From contig JAEUJH010000694.1 in assembly GCA_016794825.1 (NCBI GenBank), positions 1 through 42,741 on the forward strand: a stretch of 42,741 bases of DNA. The letters are read 5' to 3'. The notes under the pieces were generated by a model. The model was given only the letters and a program-made list of their open reading frames with translations, made no database searches and was not told where the DNA came from. Position numbers and translations under genes: made by a program. Every line of letters begins with the position of its first letter. Position 1 is the first letter of the stretch. This stretch comes from Gemmatimonadota bacterium (GTDB lineage Bacteria > Gemmatimonadota > Gemmatimonadetes > Gemmatimonadales > GWC2-71-9). This document shows positions 16,526 through 24,082 of the stretch, in pieces.

Positions 16526-17530
16526 ATGTCCGTCACCCGTTCGTTCCGTCGTCAATCCGTGCTGGCCGCCAGCGTTCCGGTGGCCCTGCTGCTGGCGGCC
16601 GCGTGCGATCCGCCGCGGCGCAAGAGCGGGGAGGAAGCCAAGGTGCCGGAGGCGCCGCCCGTTGCCCCGGCCACCGCGATTCCCGCCGGCGGTCTTCCGC
16701 CCCGGGTGGTTCCGACCGAATCGGAGCCGGCCATCACCGGCACCGGCGAGGACGCGTACCGAGCCGGGCGGTTCAAGGAAGCCAAGGTGCTCCTGGCCGC
16801 GGAGCTGGCCAGCCGACCTGAAGACGCCGGTCGGTTCCATCTGCTGGGCCTGGCGGCATGGAAGAGCGGCGACTGGCGAGCGGCCGAAAAGGCCTTCGAT
16901 CGAGCCATCGCGCTCGAGCCTCGCGGGGTGAGGAGCTACCTCGGCGCCGCCCGGGTCCTGCTCGATCTGGGCCGTTCTCAGGAGGCCCTCGAACGGGTCG
17001 AGCACGCCGTGCGGCTCGATTCGACTTCGGTGGACGCGATCCGGGTCCAGGCTCGGGCCCAGGCCAAGCTTGGCCACGTGGACGATGCCGTCGCCAGCTA
17101 CCGGCGGGCGCTGTTGCTCGACGAGCAGGACGTCTGGACGCTCAACAACCTCGGCGTCCTCTATCTCGACCTGGGTGACCCGGATGCCGCGCTCGGCCCC
17201 TTGGCCCGGGCCGTTCAGCTCCGGCCCGAGTCGCCGGTGTTCCAGAACAACCTGGGCGTGGCGCTCGAGCAGGACGGCTACCCGTTGGCCGCTCGGCGGG
17301 CCTTCGAAGCGGCGGTGCGGGCGGACAGCGGCTACGCCAAGGCGGTCGCCAACCTCCAGCGGATCGGCGCGGTGGTGACCGACTCGACCCGGGAAGGGCC
17401 CCTGAGTCTGGCCAAGGTGGCCGACCTGTTCCGACTCGAAATCGGGATGTGGCGCGACTCCGCGGTCAAGCTCGAGCCGATCGACTCGGTGGCGCCGCTC
17501 CGCCCCGATTCGACTCCGCCCCGGTTCTAA
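16526..17530 (+). CDS. TPR-repeat lipoprotein
   Basis: 334 residues from ATG 16526, fixed by a strong GAGGAGG ribosome site 7-8 nt upstream. The signal peptide ends in the lipobox LLLAAAC (cysteine about 27), followed by a charged and proline-rich linker to about 70. From about 74 to 280 there are six or so tetratricopeptide repeats, for example DAYRAGRFKEAKVLLAAELA, FHLLGLAAWKSGDWRAAEKAFDRAIALEP and WTLNNLGVLYLDLGDPDAALGPLARAVQL. TPR lipoproteins act as protein-protein scaffolds at the outer or inner membrane. The partner is unknown. It follows the kinase-regulator operon by 286 bp, in which a sigma-54-like promoter and inverted repeat may make it a target of that regulator. A hairpin terminator follows. 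Confidence 0.85.
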   Translation: MSVTRSFRRQSVLAASVPVALLLAAACDPPRRKSGEEAKVPEAPPVAPATAIPAGGLPPRVVPTESEPAITGTGEDAYRAGRFKEAKVLLAAELASRPEDAGRFHLLGLAAWKSGDWRAAEKAFDRAIALEPRGVRSYLGAARVLLDLGRSQEALERVEHAVRLDSTSVDAIRVQARAQAKLGHVDDAVASYRRALLLDEQDVWTLNNLGVLYLDLGDPDAALGPLARAVQLRPESPVFQNNLGVALEQDGYPLAARRAFEAAVRADSGYAKAVANLQRIGAVVTDSTREGPLSLAKVADLFRLEIGMWRDSAVKLEPIDSVAPLRPDSTPPRF

Positions 17531-17549
17531 GCGAGGGGTTGGTACGAGA

Positions 17550-17575
17550 CGGGGGCCGGCGTGAGCCGGCCCCCG
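17550..17575 (+). terminator. Hairpin terminator after the TPR lipoprotein
   Basis: CGGGGGCCGGC-GTGA-GCCGGCCCCCG forms a perfect 11-bp stem with a 4-nt loop 20 nt after the stop. It is followed by GTTCGTTTCT, a weak T-rich tail. Confidence 0.7.
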
Positions 17576-17650
17576 GTTCGTTTCTGGCAGTCCGGCCGAT
17601 CCAACCTTCGATGGCCCCGGTCGGCCTCCGGTCCCATCGCCGGACCCGAG

Positions 17651-17723
17651 TAACGTCCGCCATGCGCACCCACACCGGCTATCTCGGTTCACCACCACCC
17701 ACCGGCAGGAGCTGATCGACATG
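17651..17723 (+). pseudogene. yjbQ: yjbQ/UPF0047 5' remnant, frameshifted and truncated
   Basis: From ATG 17662 the reading MRTHTGYL is followed, after a 1-nt deletion at GG 17686-17687, by FTTTHRQELIDM (17688-17723). Together these match the opening of UPF0047/YjbQ proteins (secondary thiamine-phosphate synthase family), which typically begin with a THT-YL-F-T-HR-E-I pattern. After 17723 the similarity stops, and the end of the convergent cyclophilin gene lies 27 bp further on. A TAACGT box ends 5 nt before the ATG, the same spacing as in two intact leaderless genes of this window, so the start and its promoter seem to have been preserved. The identification rests on about 20 residues recalled from the family and was not tested by a search. 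Confidence 0.6.
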
Positions 17724-17750
17724 CCGGCTCGACCCAACGGGTATTCCTGC

Positions 17751-18416
17751 CTAACGGCGCCACTCGCGGACCACCCGCGCCGTCCGGATGAAGTCGAGGC
17801 GGGGGAACTGGCGGGCGAGGTAGGCGTTGCCGGCCACCCGGATCGAATCCTGGGACGGTCCCGGCTTCCGGTCGGCGCGAGTCCCGCCGTACTCGAACGT
17901 GAGCGAGTCGGCGGCCGCCATCCCCTCGAGGACCTCGCCGATCGGCGGGAAGCCGAACGTCGTGGTCGTGTCGAGCCGGGGATTGTCGACCAGGTTCAGG
18001 TAGAGCTGGACCGACCGGGTGTTGGGCCCGCCGCGGGCAAACGCGATCCGGCCCCGGGTGTTGGAAGCCTGGACCGGCTCGTCGGGGATGCTCCGACCCT
18101 CCCAGGCGCCGTTGACCCGGGGGTCGCCCGAGAGGCCCCACTGGGCCACGAAGCCGCCGACCACCCGGAAGAACCGGGCATCGTCGTAGTACCGGTGCTT
18201 GACCAGGTAGTAGACCCGATCCGCGCCGAGCGGAGACCAGGGGCGGCGGACCCGGAAGACGATCGGGCCCCGGCTCGACTCGAGGCGCACGTCGAAGCTG
18301 TCAGGCCCGATCCGGGTCAGGCGCTCGGCGCGGGGGCTCAGGAGGGGGTCGCCGCGCGAACAACTGGCGAGTGCGGCAACCGCGGCCAGCACCAGGGCGG
18401 GGGAGAGGGGGCGCAT
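17751..18416 (-). CDS. Cyclophilin-type peptidyl-prolyl isomerase lipoprotein
   Basis: 221 residues from ATG 18416; a TTG 27 nt upstream would only add non-signal residues. The signal peptide MRPLSPALVLAAVAALASC carries a lipobox ending at Cys19, so this is a periplasmic, membrane-tethered protein. The cyclophilin fold is visible in YYDDARFFRVVGGFVAQWGLSGDPR (canonical FHRVxxxFxxQxGD), NTRGRIAFARGGPNTRSVQLYLNLVDNPRLD and FGFPPIGEVLEGM. The active-site arginine of FxRV and the glutamine are present, so it is probably an active prolyl isomerase aiding folding in the envelope. The stop codon is inside a GCCTAACG octamer (17749-17756). TACCTTGA upstream (18440-18447, minus) is the likely -10. Confidence 0.9.
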   Translation of the reverse strand: MRPLSPALVLAAVAALASCSRGDPLLSPRAERLTRIGPDSFDVRLESSRGPIVFRVRRPWSPLGADRVYYLVKHRYYDDARFFRVVGGFVAQWGLSGDPRVNGAWEGRSIPDEPVQASNTRGRIAFARGGPNTRSVQLYLNLVDNPRLDTTTTFGFPPIGEVLEGMAAADSLTFEYGGTRADRKPGPSQDSIRVAGNAYLARQFPRLDFIRTARVVREWRR

Positions 18417-18441
18417 GACGGTCTCGGTCGAGGAACGCCTC

Positions 18442-18447
18442 AAGGTA
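18442..18447 (-). promoter_or_regulatory. Putative -10 box (TACCTT) of the cyclophilin gene
   Basis: The minus strand reads ATTACCTTGA, the same ten bases found before the old yellow enzyme gene. It is 25 nt before the ATG at 18416. The divergent plus gene has TACCAT at 18502-18507 as its own candidate. Confidence 0.4.
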
Positions 18448-18535
18448 ATGAGGGGAAAGGCGCCGGGGCGGCGGCGGTTGGCGGTTGGAGCCGGGTCGGA
18501 GTACCATCAAGGAACCGCCGGACCGAGCCAGTCGA

Positions 18536-19663
18536 ATGCGCCCAATCGTTGCCGTGGTGCTGGGCCTCCTCGTCGCGCCGTTGCCTCAGTCGCGGGCCCA
18601 GGCTCCCGCCGAGTTTGCCGCGCTCATCGCCCGACTCTCGGAGCCGGACGGGGCGTTCCACAGCGACAATCTGGTCTCGAACGAAACCTCCTACCTCCAC
18701 GTCTTCAGCGCGTTCCGCGACCTGGGCGTCAAGGGCGGCGCCTACCTCGGGGTCGGACCGGAGCAGAGCTTTTCGTACCTGGCGGAAATCGAACCGGAGA
18801 TCGCGTTCATCGTCGACATCCGGCGCGATAACCTCCTGCTCCACCTGCTGCTCAAGGCGATGTTCGCGACCGCGGGCAACCGGCTCGAGTACCTCTGCCT
18901 CCTGTACGGCCGCGCCGCCCCCGCGGATCTGGCCCTGTGGACCGACCTGCCGCTCGAGTCGCTGCTCGAATACCTCGACGCCCGATCGGCCGATTCGGTC
19001 GTCCACGTCGCCAATCACCGTCGGCTGATGGCGATGGTGGGGTCGTTCGGGGTCCCGCTCACCGATACCGACCGGGCCACCCTCCGGCGGTTCCACTACG
19101 AGTTTGCCCGGGCGGGGCTCGACGTCCAATACACCACCCAGGCGGGGCGGATGTGGCGGGCCATGCCGACCAACCGGGACCTGTACCTGGCCACGGACCT
19201 CGACGGTGTCCAGGGGAGCTACCTCGCGTCCGAAGACCGGTGGCGCCGGGTCCGCGACCTCCAGCGCCGCCATCGGATCATCCCCGTCACCGGCGACCTG
19301 GCGGGGCCCAAGGCGCTCCGGGCCATCGGGCAGTACCTGACTCAAACCCGGCGGACCGTCTCGGTCTTCTATGTGTCGAACGTCGAGCAGTATCTCTTCC
19401 GCAACGACGTCTTTCCGGCTTTCGTGGCCAACACCCGGACCCTGCCGACCGGTCCCAACAGTCTCCTGGTCCGGAGCCTGGTCGGGGGCGGCCGCTGGAG
19501 CGGGGGATCGGGGTCGTCGCCGGGCCTGGTGAGTCGGCAGCGGGCCCAGACCTTCAAGCGATTCCGCGAGATCACGGCCACCCCGGACAGCGTGAGCTAC
19601 CGCGCCCTGGTGGCGGACGCCTTCGAGCTTCGGCTCCGGACCGGACCCCCGGTCGACCGTTAG
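18536..19663 (+). CDS. Secreted Rossmann-like protein, paralogue A
   Basis: 375 residues from ATG 18536, where a signal peptide starts (MRPIVAVVLGLLVAPLPQSRAQ). I do not know a function. A conserved block at about 40-150 (SDNLVSNETSYLHV, GVKGGAYLGVGPEQSFSYLAEI, then AFIVDIRRDNLLLHLLLKA) looks like a nucleotide or S-adenosylmethionine binding Rossmann unit: a GxGPE loop after the first strand and an acidic residue (VDIRRDN) at the end of the second. A methyltransferase-type fold is plausible, but a secreted location is odd for one. Other conserved blocks are DLYLATDLDG, SYLASEDRWRRVR, VTGDLAGPKALR and FYVSNVEQYLFR. A close paralogue lies at 22858-23973 in the opposite direction. The stop codon is in a CGTTAGGC octamer. 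Confidence 0.75.
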   Translation: MRPIVAVVLGLLVAPLPQSRAQAPAEFAALIARLSEPDGAFHSDNLVSNETSYLHVFSAFRDLGVKGGAYLGVGPEQSFSYLAEIEPEIAFIVDIRRDNLLLHLLLKAMFATAGNRLEYLCLLYGRAAPADLALWTDLPLESLLEYLDARSADSVVHVANHRRLMAMVGSFGVPLTDTDRATLRRFHYEFARAGLDVQYTTQAGRMWRAMPTNRDLYLATDLDGVQGSYLASEDRWRRVRDLQRRHRIIPVTGDLAGPKALRAIGQYLTQTRRTVSVFYVSNVEQYLFRNDVFPAFVANTRTLPTGPNSLLVRSLVGGGRWSGGSGSSPGLVSRQRAQTFKRFREITATPDSVSYRALVADAFELRLRTGPPVDR

Positions 19664-19700
19664 GCTGATCGGGCGGTCGAGCCCGGGTCGGTCCCGCGGT

Positions 19701-19706
19701 TATCTT
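19701..19706 (+). promoter_or_regulatory. Putative -10 box (TATCTT) giving a leaderless transcript
   Basis: TATCTT ends 5 nt before the ATG of the CoA ligase gene (spacer CCGAC), the same geometry as at 10757-10768. No ribosome site is visible between the preceding stop codon and this ATG. A -35 is weak (TCGAGC at 19677-19682). Confidence 0.45.
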
Positions 19707-19711
19707 CCGAC

Positions 19712-21835
19712 ATGACGTTCGCCTCTCCGCTCGACCCGATCCTCCGGCCGCGCTCGATTGCCGTCGTCGGCGCGTCCCGGACCCCCGGCACGATCGCGCA
19801 CGAACTGGTGGCCAGCCTGGTCCGGTGCGGATTCGTCGGCCCGGTGTTCCCGATCAACCCGAACGCCAGTTCGGTCTGCGCCATCAAGGCCTACCCGACC
19901 ATCCGGGCCGTGCCCGATCCGGTCGACCAGGCCGTGATCGTGGTGCCCAAGGAACGAGTCGAGTCGGTGGTGCGCGAGTGCGCCGACCACGGGGTCAAGG
20001 GCCTGGTGGTGATCTCGGCCGGGTTCCGGGAAATCGGCGGCGAGGGGGTGGAGCGGGAGCGGCGGCTGACCGCGTTCGTCCGGGAGCGCGGCATCCGGAT
20101 GGTCGGCCCCAATTGCATGGGGGTCCTCAACGCCGACCCGGCGGTGTCGATGAACGGCACCTTCTACCCCAACCTCCCGCCGTTCGGCCGCGCCGGTTTC
20201 GTGTCGCAGTCCGGCGCCATGGGGCTCTCGGTGCTCGACTACGCCCGGGAGTACGGGATCGGCATTGCCCAGTTCGTGTCGGTGGGCAACAAGCCCGACG
20301 TCAGCGGCAACGATCTGCTCGAGGCCTGGGAGCACGATCCCGGCATCGACTCGATCCTGATGTACGTCGAAAGCTTCGGGAACCCCCGCCGGTTCCTCGA
20401 GATCGCGTCCCGGATCACGCGGAAGAAGCCGATCATCGTGGTCAAGTCGGGCCGCTCGCGGGCCGGGGCCCGGGCCGCGTCGTCGCACACCGGGGCCCTC
20501 GCCGCGAGCGACACGGCCGTCGACGCGATGCTCACCCAGGCGGGTGTCCTCCGGGCCGGCAGTGTGGGCGAACTGTTCGACCTGGCAATGGCCTTCTCCG
20601 GCCAGCCACTCCCCCGGTCGCGGCGGACCGCGGTGCTGACCAACGCGGGCGGGCCCGGCATCCTGGCCGCCGACGCGCTGGAACGTCACGAAGTCGACAT
20701 TCCCGAGCTGTCGCCGCCGACGGTGGAGCGGCTCCGGCCGCTGTTTCCCGAGTACGCCTCGATCCGCAATCCGCTCGACATGATCGCCTCGGCCACTCCG
20801 CCCGGTTACCGGACGGCGCTGGCGGCGCTGCTCGAGGACCCGGCGGTCGATTCCGCCGTGGCGATCTTCGTCCCGCCGCTCGGCGTGAGTCAGGGCGACG
20901 TGTCGGAGGCGATCGCGGCCGCGGCGATAACCCGGCCGGACAAGCCGGTGCTGGCCGTGCTGATGGGACACGAGGGACTCCCGGCCGGCAAGGCGGGCCT
21001 CCACGAGGCCGGGATCCCGGCCTACATCTTCCCGGAATCGGCGGCGCGGGCGCTGGCCGCCATGTGTCGGCAGCGCGAGTGGAGCGAGAAGGCCGTCCCC
21101 GTGGTCGAGACCCTGCCGGTCGATCGGCCGGCTGCGGAGCGGATCATCGCCGAGGCGGTGGCGGCCGGGACGCGGAAGCTGCCGGAGGCCGCCGCCCTCG
21201 ACCTGCTGGCGGCGTACGGGGTGCCGGTGGCCCGGGCGCGGCTGGCGCGGACGCCGGAGGAATCGGCGATCATCGCGGCGGAGTTCGGCGGGCTGGTGGC
21301 GCTCAAGATCGTCGCGCCGGCCATCATCCATAAGAGCGACGTCGGCGGCGTCGTGCTCGGCCTGTCCGGCCCGGCCGTGGCCGAGGGTCACCGCCGGATG
21401 ATCGCCACTGTGACCGAACGAGTGCCCGGCGCCGAGATCACCGGCGTGCTGGTGCAGGAGATGTTGCCGAGCGGCCGCGAGATGATCGTCGGCGGCACCC
21501 GCGACGCGTCGTTCGGGCCGATGGTCATGTTCGGGCTCGGCGGCGTCTTCGTCGAGGTGCTGAGCGACGTGGTGTTCCGGATGGCCCCGATTGCCCGGTC
21601 GCAGGCGGGTGAGATGATCACCGGCCTCCGCGGGGCGAAACTGCTTGCGGGGGTCCGGGGCCAGCCGCCGGCCGATCGGCGGGCCATCGAGGACGTCCTG
21701 CTTCGGGTGTCGCAGCTGCTGGTCGACTTCCCGATCGTCGCGGAACTGGACCTCAACCCGCTGCTGGTCTACCCGGATCGGGCCGTGGCGGCCGACGCCC
21801 GGGTCGTGCTGGGGTTGCCGGAGGAGGCTCGCTGA
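19712..21835 (+). CDS. Acyl-CoA ligase, ADP-forming (acetate-CoA ligase type)
   Basis: 707 residues with the fused alpha-beta layout of NDP-forming acyl-CoA synthetases. The CoA-binding Rossmann domain is at 1-135 (RPRSIAVVGASRTPGTIAHEL). Two succinyl-CoA-ligase-like domains follow (about 145-460), with the phospho-histidine His259 in SSHTGALA. The C-terminal ATP-grasp domain spans about 480-700 (LVALKIVAPAIIHKSDVGGVVLGL, GAEITGVLVQEM, DLNPLLVYP). Such enzymes interconvert acyl-CoA + ADP + Pi and free acid + ATP, usually for energy conservation or acid activation. The length is typical. The gene lies between the two secreted paralogues, and its TGA overlaps the ATG of the DUF1460 gene by one base, so they are co-expressed. 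Which acid is used cannot be told from sequence. Confidence 0.93.
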   Translation: MTFASPLDPILRPRSIAVVGASRTPGTIAHELVASLVRCGFVGPVFPINPNASSVCAIKAYPTIRAVPDPVDQAVIVVPKERVESVVRECADHGVKGLVVISAGFREIGGEGVERERRLTAFVRERGIRMVGPNCMGVLNADPAVSMNGTFYPNLPPFGRAGFVSQSGAMGLSVLDYAREYGIGIAQFVSVGNKPDVSGNDLLEAWEHDPGIDSILMYVESFGNPRRFLEIASRITRKKPIIVVKSGRSRAGARAASSHTGALAASDTAVDAMLTQAGVLRAGSVGELFDLAMAFSGQPLPRSRRTAVLTNAGGPGILAADALERHEVDIPELSPPTVERLRPLFPEYASIRNPLDMIASATPPGYRTALAALLEDPAVDSAVAIFVPPLGVSQGDVSEAIAAAAITRPDKPVLAVLMGHEGLPAGKAGLHEAGIPAYIFPESAARALAAMCRQREWSEKAVPVVETLPVDRPAAERIIAEAVAAGTRKLPEAAALDLLAAYGVPVARARLARTPEESAIIAAEFGGLVALKIVAPAIIHKSDVGGVVLGLSGPAVAEGHRRMIATVTERVPGAEITGVLVQEMLPSGREMIVGGTRDASFGPMVMFGLGGVFVEVLSDVVFRMAPIARSQAGEMITGLRGAKLLAGVRGQPPADRRAIEDVLLRVSQLLVDFPIVAELDLNPLLVYPDRAVAADARVVLGLPEEAR

Positions 21836-22839
21836 TGGTTGCCCGAAGCCGAGGGTTCGCGATCTGGCTGGCGGTCACCACTGGGGCGTGCGGCCCGGCG
21901 GCTGGCGCCGTTCCGGTCGGAGGCACCCCTGCTGGCGGGGCCGTTCCGGTGGAGGGCCCTCCCCCGGTCAGTGCGGTTCCTGTCGACGGGGCCGCCGCCA
22001 CCCGGGATACCATTCCCGGAACGCCGTGGACCGTCGAGGACTGGCGGATCTTCTCGAACCGGATTCGGTGGGCCAAGGCGGAGGGCCTCGATCGCGTTCC
22101 GCTTGGCGAGGCGATCGCCCGGCTCGGTGTCACGTTCGTCGGGGCTACCTATCGGCCGGCCACGCTGGAGGTTCCCGGGCCCGAGCGCCTGGTCGTCAAC
22201 CTCCGGGAACTCGACTGCGTCACCTTCGTCGAGAACGTGCTGGCGCTGACCCGCTTCCTGCGGCACGATGGCGTGGCACTGCTGGACGATCCGGCCGCGG
22301 CTCGGACCCGGTACGAGGGGTATCTGCGCGACCTGCGGTATCGCGGGGGCCGGCTCGTCGGCTACTCGTCACGCCTCCATTACTTCTCGGAATGGCTGGC
22401 CGACAACGAACGCCGGGGCGCTGTTCGGCAACTGACTCGCGAACTCGGCGGGGTGGAGGATCGGGAGCCGATCACGTTCATGTCGACCCACCCCCAGTCC
22501 TACCGGCAGTTGGCCGACTCGGCGGTGCGCCTCGAGATCGAGCGGATCGAGCGGGAGCTGAATCGGGGGCCGGGGCGCTGGGTCCTTCCGGAAGCCGGCA
22601 TCGCGGCGGCGGCCGCCGGGATCCGCGATGGCGACGTGATCGCCGCCACCTCGACGGTCGGCGGGCTGGACGTGGCCCACACCGGGTTCGCGCTCTGGCG
22701 GAACGGCCGCCTCCACCTGCTCCACGCGCCGCTGGTCGGGAAGAGTGTCGAGATCTCCGAACTCCCGTTGGCCGATCGGATCCTCGGTCTGGCCGGGCAG
22801 GACGGGATCATGGTGGCCCGGCCGCTCGAACGGCCGTAA
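21835..22839 (+). CDS. DUF1460 (N-acetylmuramoyl-L-alanine amidase-like) protein
   Basis: 334 residues. A short hydrophobic N-terminus (FAIWLAVTTGAC) could be a lipoprotein signal, although threonine at -3 is not ideal. It is followed by a Pro/Gly linker with three AVPV-type repeats (about 25-52). The DUF1460 domain (about 65-330) has the papain-like Cys128 in LRELDCVTFVEN, then GYSSRLHYFSEWL, and the likely catalytic histidine in DVAHTGFALW. DUF1460 members are NlpC/P60-related and cleave peptidoglycan peptides or amide bonds. The ATG (21835) shares one base with the upstream CoA ligase stop. The convergent paralogue B ends 18 bp downstream. Peptidoglycan turnover next to a CoA ligase suggests recycling of wall-derived acids, which is speculative. 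Confidence 0.82.
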   Translation: MVARSRGFAIWLAVTTGACGPAAGAVPVGGTPAGGAVPVEGPPPVSAVPVDGAAATRDTIPGTPWTVEDWRIFSNRIRWAKAEGLDRVPLGEAIARLGVTFVGATYRPATLEVPGPERLVVNLRELDCVTFVENVLALTRFLRHDGVALLDDPAAARTRYEGYLRDLRYRGGRLVGYSSRLHYFSEWLADNERRGAVRQLTRELGGVEDREPITFMSTHPQSYRQLADSAVRLEIERIERELNRGPGRWVLPEAGIAAAAAGIRDGDVIAATSTVGGLDVAHTGFALWRNGRLHLLHAPLVGKSVEISELPLADRILGLAGQDGIMVARPLERP

Positions 22840-22857
22840 TCAGGGGCCGGAGGCCGC

Positions 22858-23973
22858 CTAACGTCCCGGCGGGACCGGCGGGTTCTCGACGGTGGCGTCG
22901 TTGGCCACGCCCCAGTAGGACACCTGATCGCCGGCGATGGACACGTGCTGGAGAAACCGCGCCACCGTGTGGACCTGCTGGGTGCTGAGGTGGCCCGACG
23001 GCGCGGCGGGTTGGCCAGCGCCCCGTCCGAACCAGCTCCGGATCAGGACGCTCCGTGGCTCGGTCGGAAGCGCCTTGACGTTGGCGACGAAGGCCGGAAA
23101 CGTCCCCCCTCGGAATAGATACGACTCCACGTTCGACAGATAGAAGGCCGAGACCGTTCGGCCGGTCTCGGTCAGGTAGCGGCCGATTTCGCGCAGGGCC
23201 TTGGGGCCGGCCAGGTCGCCGACCACCGGGATGATCAAGTCTTCCCGTTCCATGGCCCGGACGATGCGCCACCGGTCCTCGGTGGCGAGGTAGCTGACCT
23301 GGGCGCCGGTCAGGTCGGTGGCCAGGTAGATGTCGCGGATCGACGGAAACCACGGCCGGAACGAGCGGCCCCGGTTGGTGTAGCGGAGTTCGAGGCCGGT
23401 GGTGGCGAATTCGTCGTGGAACCGCCGAATCGTGGCTCGATCCTCGGTCGAGAGCGGCACGCCGAACGACGTCACCTTGGCCATCAGGGCCCGGTGGGAT
23501 CGTTCGTGGAGCGGACGACTCACCGGGGTCGAGTCGATCCAGCCGAGCAGGTCGGTCAGCGGCCGGTCGGTCCACGCGTGGAGGTCGGGAGGGACCGGCC
23601 GGCCGAACAGGAGGCAGAGATACTCGAGCCGGTTGGCCGAACTCGAGAAGATGGCCTTGAGCAGCAGGTGGAGCAGGAGATTGTCCCGCCGGATGTCGAC
23701 GATGAAGGCGATCTCCGGGCGGATCTCGGCGATGTAGGAAAAGCCCTGCTCGGGGCCGACCCCGACGTACGCGCCGCCCTTGATCCCGCGTTCCCTGAGG
23801 GTGCCGATGACGTGGAGGTAGGAGGTCTCGTTGGAGACGAGGTTGTCGCTGGGGAAGAACCCGGGGCCCTCCGAGAGCTGGCTGACCAGGGCCGGGAAGT
23901 CGGGCCGGACCACCGGCCGAACCGGCCCGTGGACGATGAAGCCGACGGCCAGGATCGCCAGTGAATGCCGCAT
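22858..23973 (-). CDS. Secreted Rossmann-like protein, paralogue B
   Basis: 371 residues from ATG 23973 (signal peptide MRHSLAILAVGFIVHGPVRP). An in-frame GTG at 24015 preceded by TATATTC could be a leaderless alternative start. It shares the same conserved blocks as paralogue A (18536-19663): DNLVSNETSYLHV, KGGAYVGVGPEQGFSYIAEI, a 19-residue identical run ending in LLLHLLLKA, NRLEYLCLLFGR, DIYLATDLTG, GDLAGPKALREIG and FYLSNVESYLFR. By eye about 70% of positions match in the first 110 conserved residues and roughly half elsewhere. The GxGPE loop and VDIRRDN suggest a Rossmann or methyltransferase-like core. Function unknown. The stop codon lies in a GCCTAACG octamer, as in paralogue A. Confidence 0.75.
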   Translation of the reverse strand: MRHSLAILAVGFIVHGPVRPVVRPDFPALVSQLSEGPGFFPSDNLVSNETSYLHVIGTLRERGIKGGAYVGVGPEQGFSYIAEIRPEIAFIVDIRRDNLLLHLLLKAIFSSSANRLEYLCLLFGRPVPPDLHAWTDRPLTDLLGWIDSTPVSRPLHERSHRALMAKVTSFGVPLSTEDRATIRRFHDEFATTGLELRYTNRGRSFRPWFPSIRDIYLATDLTGAQVSYLATEDRWRIVRAMEREDLIIPVVGDLAGPKALREIGRYLTETGRTVSAFYLSNVESYLFRGGTFPAFVANVKALPTEPRSVLIRSWFGRGAGQPAAPSGHLSTQQVHTVARFLQHVSIAGDQVSYWGVANDATVENPPVPPGR

Positions 23974-24082
23974 CCGGGCCAGGCCCGGGAGCGGGCGACT
24001 CAGCAGGGTCGTCACAGTCGCTGAATATACGGAGTTGGGGGGCGTTCCGGCGCCGCCCCCCACGGCCAGGCCCCGCCGCGAC

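Noticed and set aside
18417-18443. TTG upstream start for the cyclophilin lipoprotein
   Set aside because: It would put nine polar residues before an otherwise perfect lipoprotein signal, and the TTG is part of the proposed -10 region.
18536-23973. Composite transposon formed by the paralogous pair
   Set aside because: The paralogues are diverged, carry no terminal repeats, and no transposase lies between them. Ordinary duplication is a simpler explanation.
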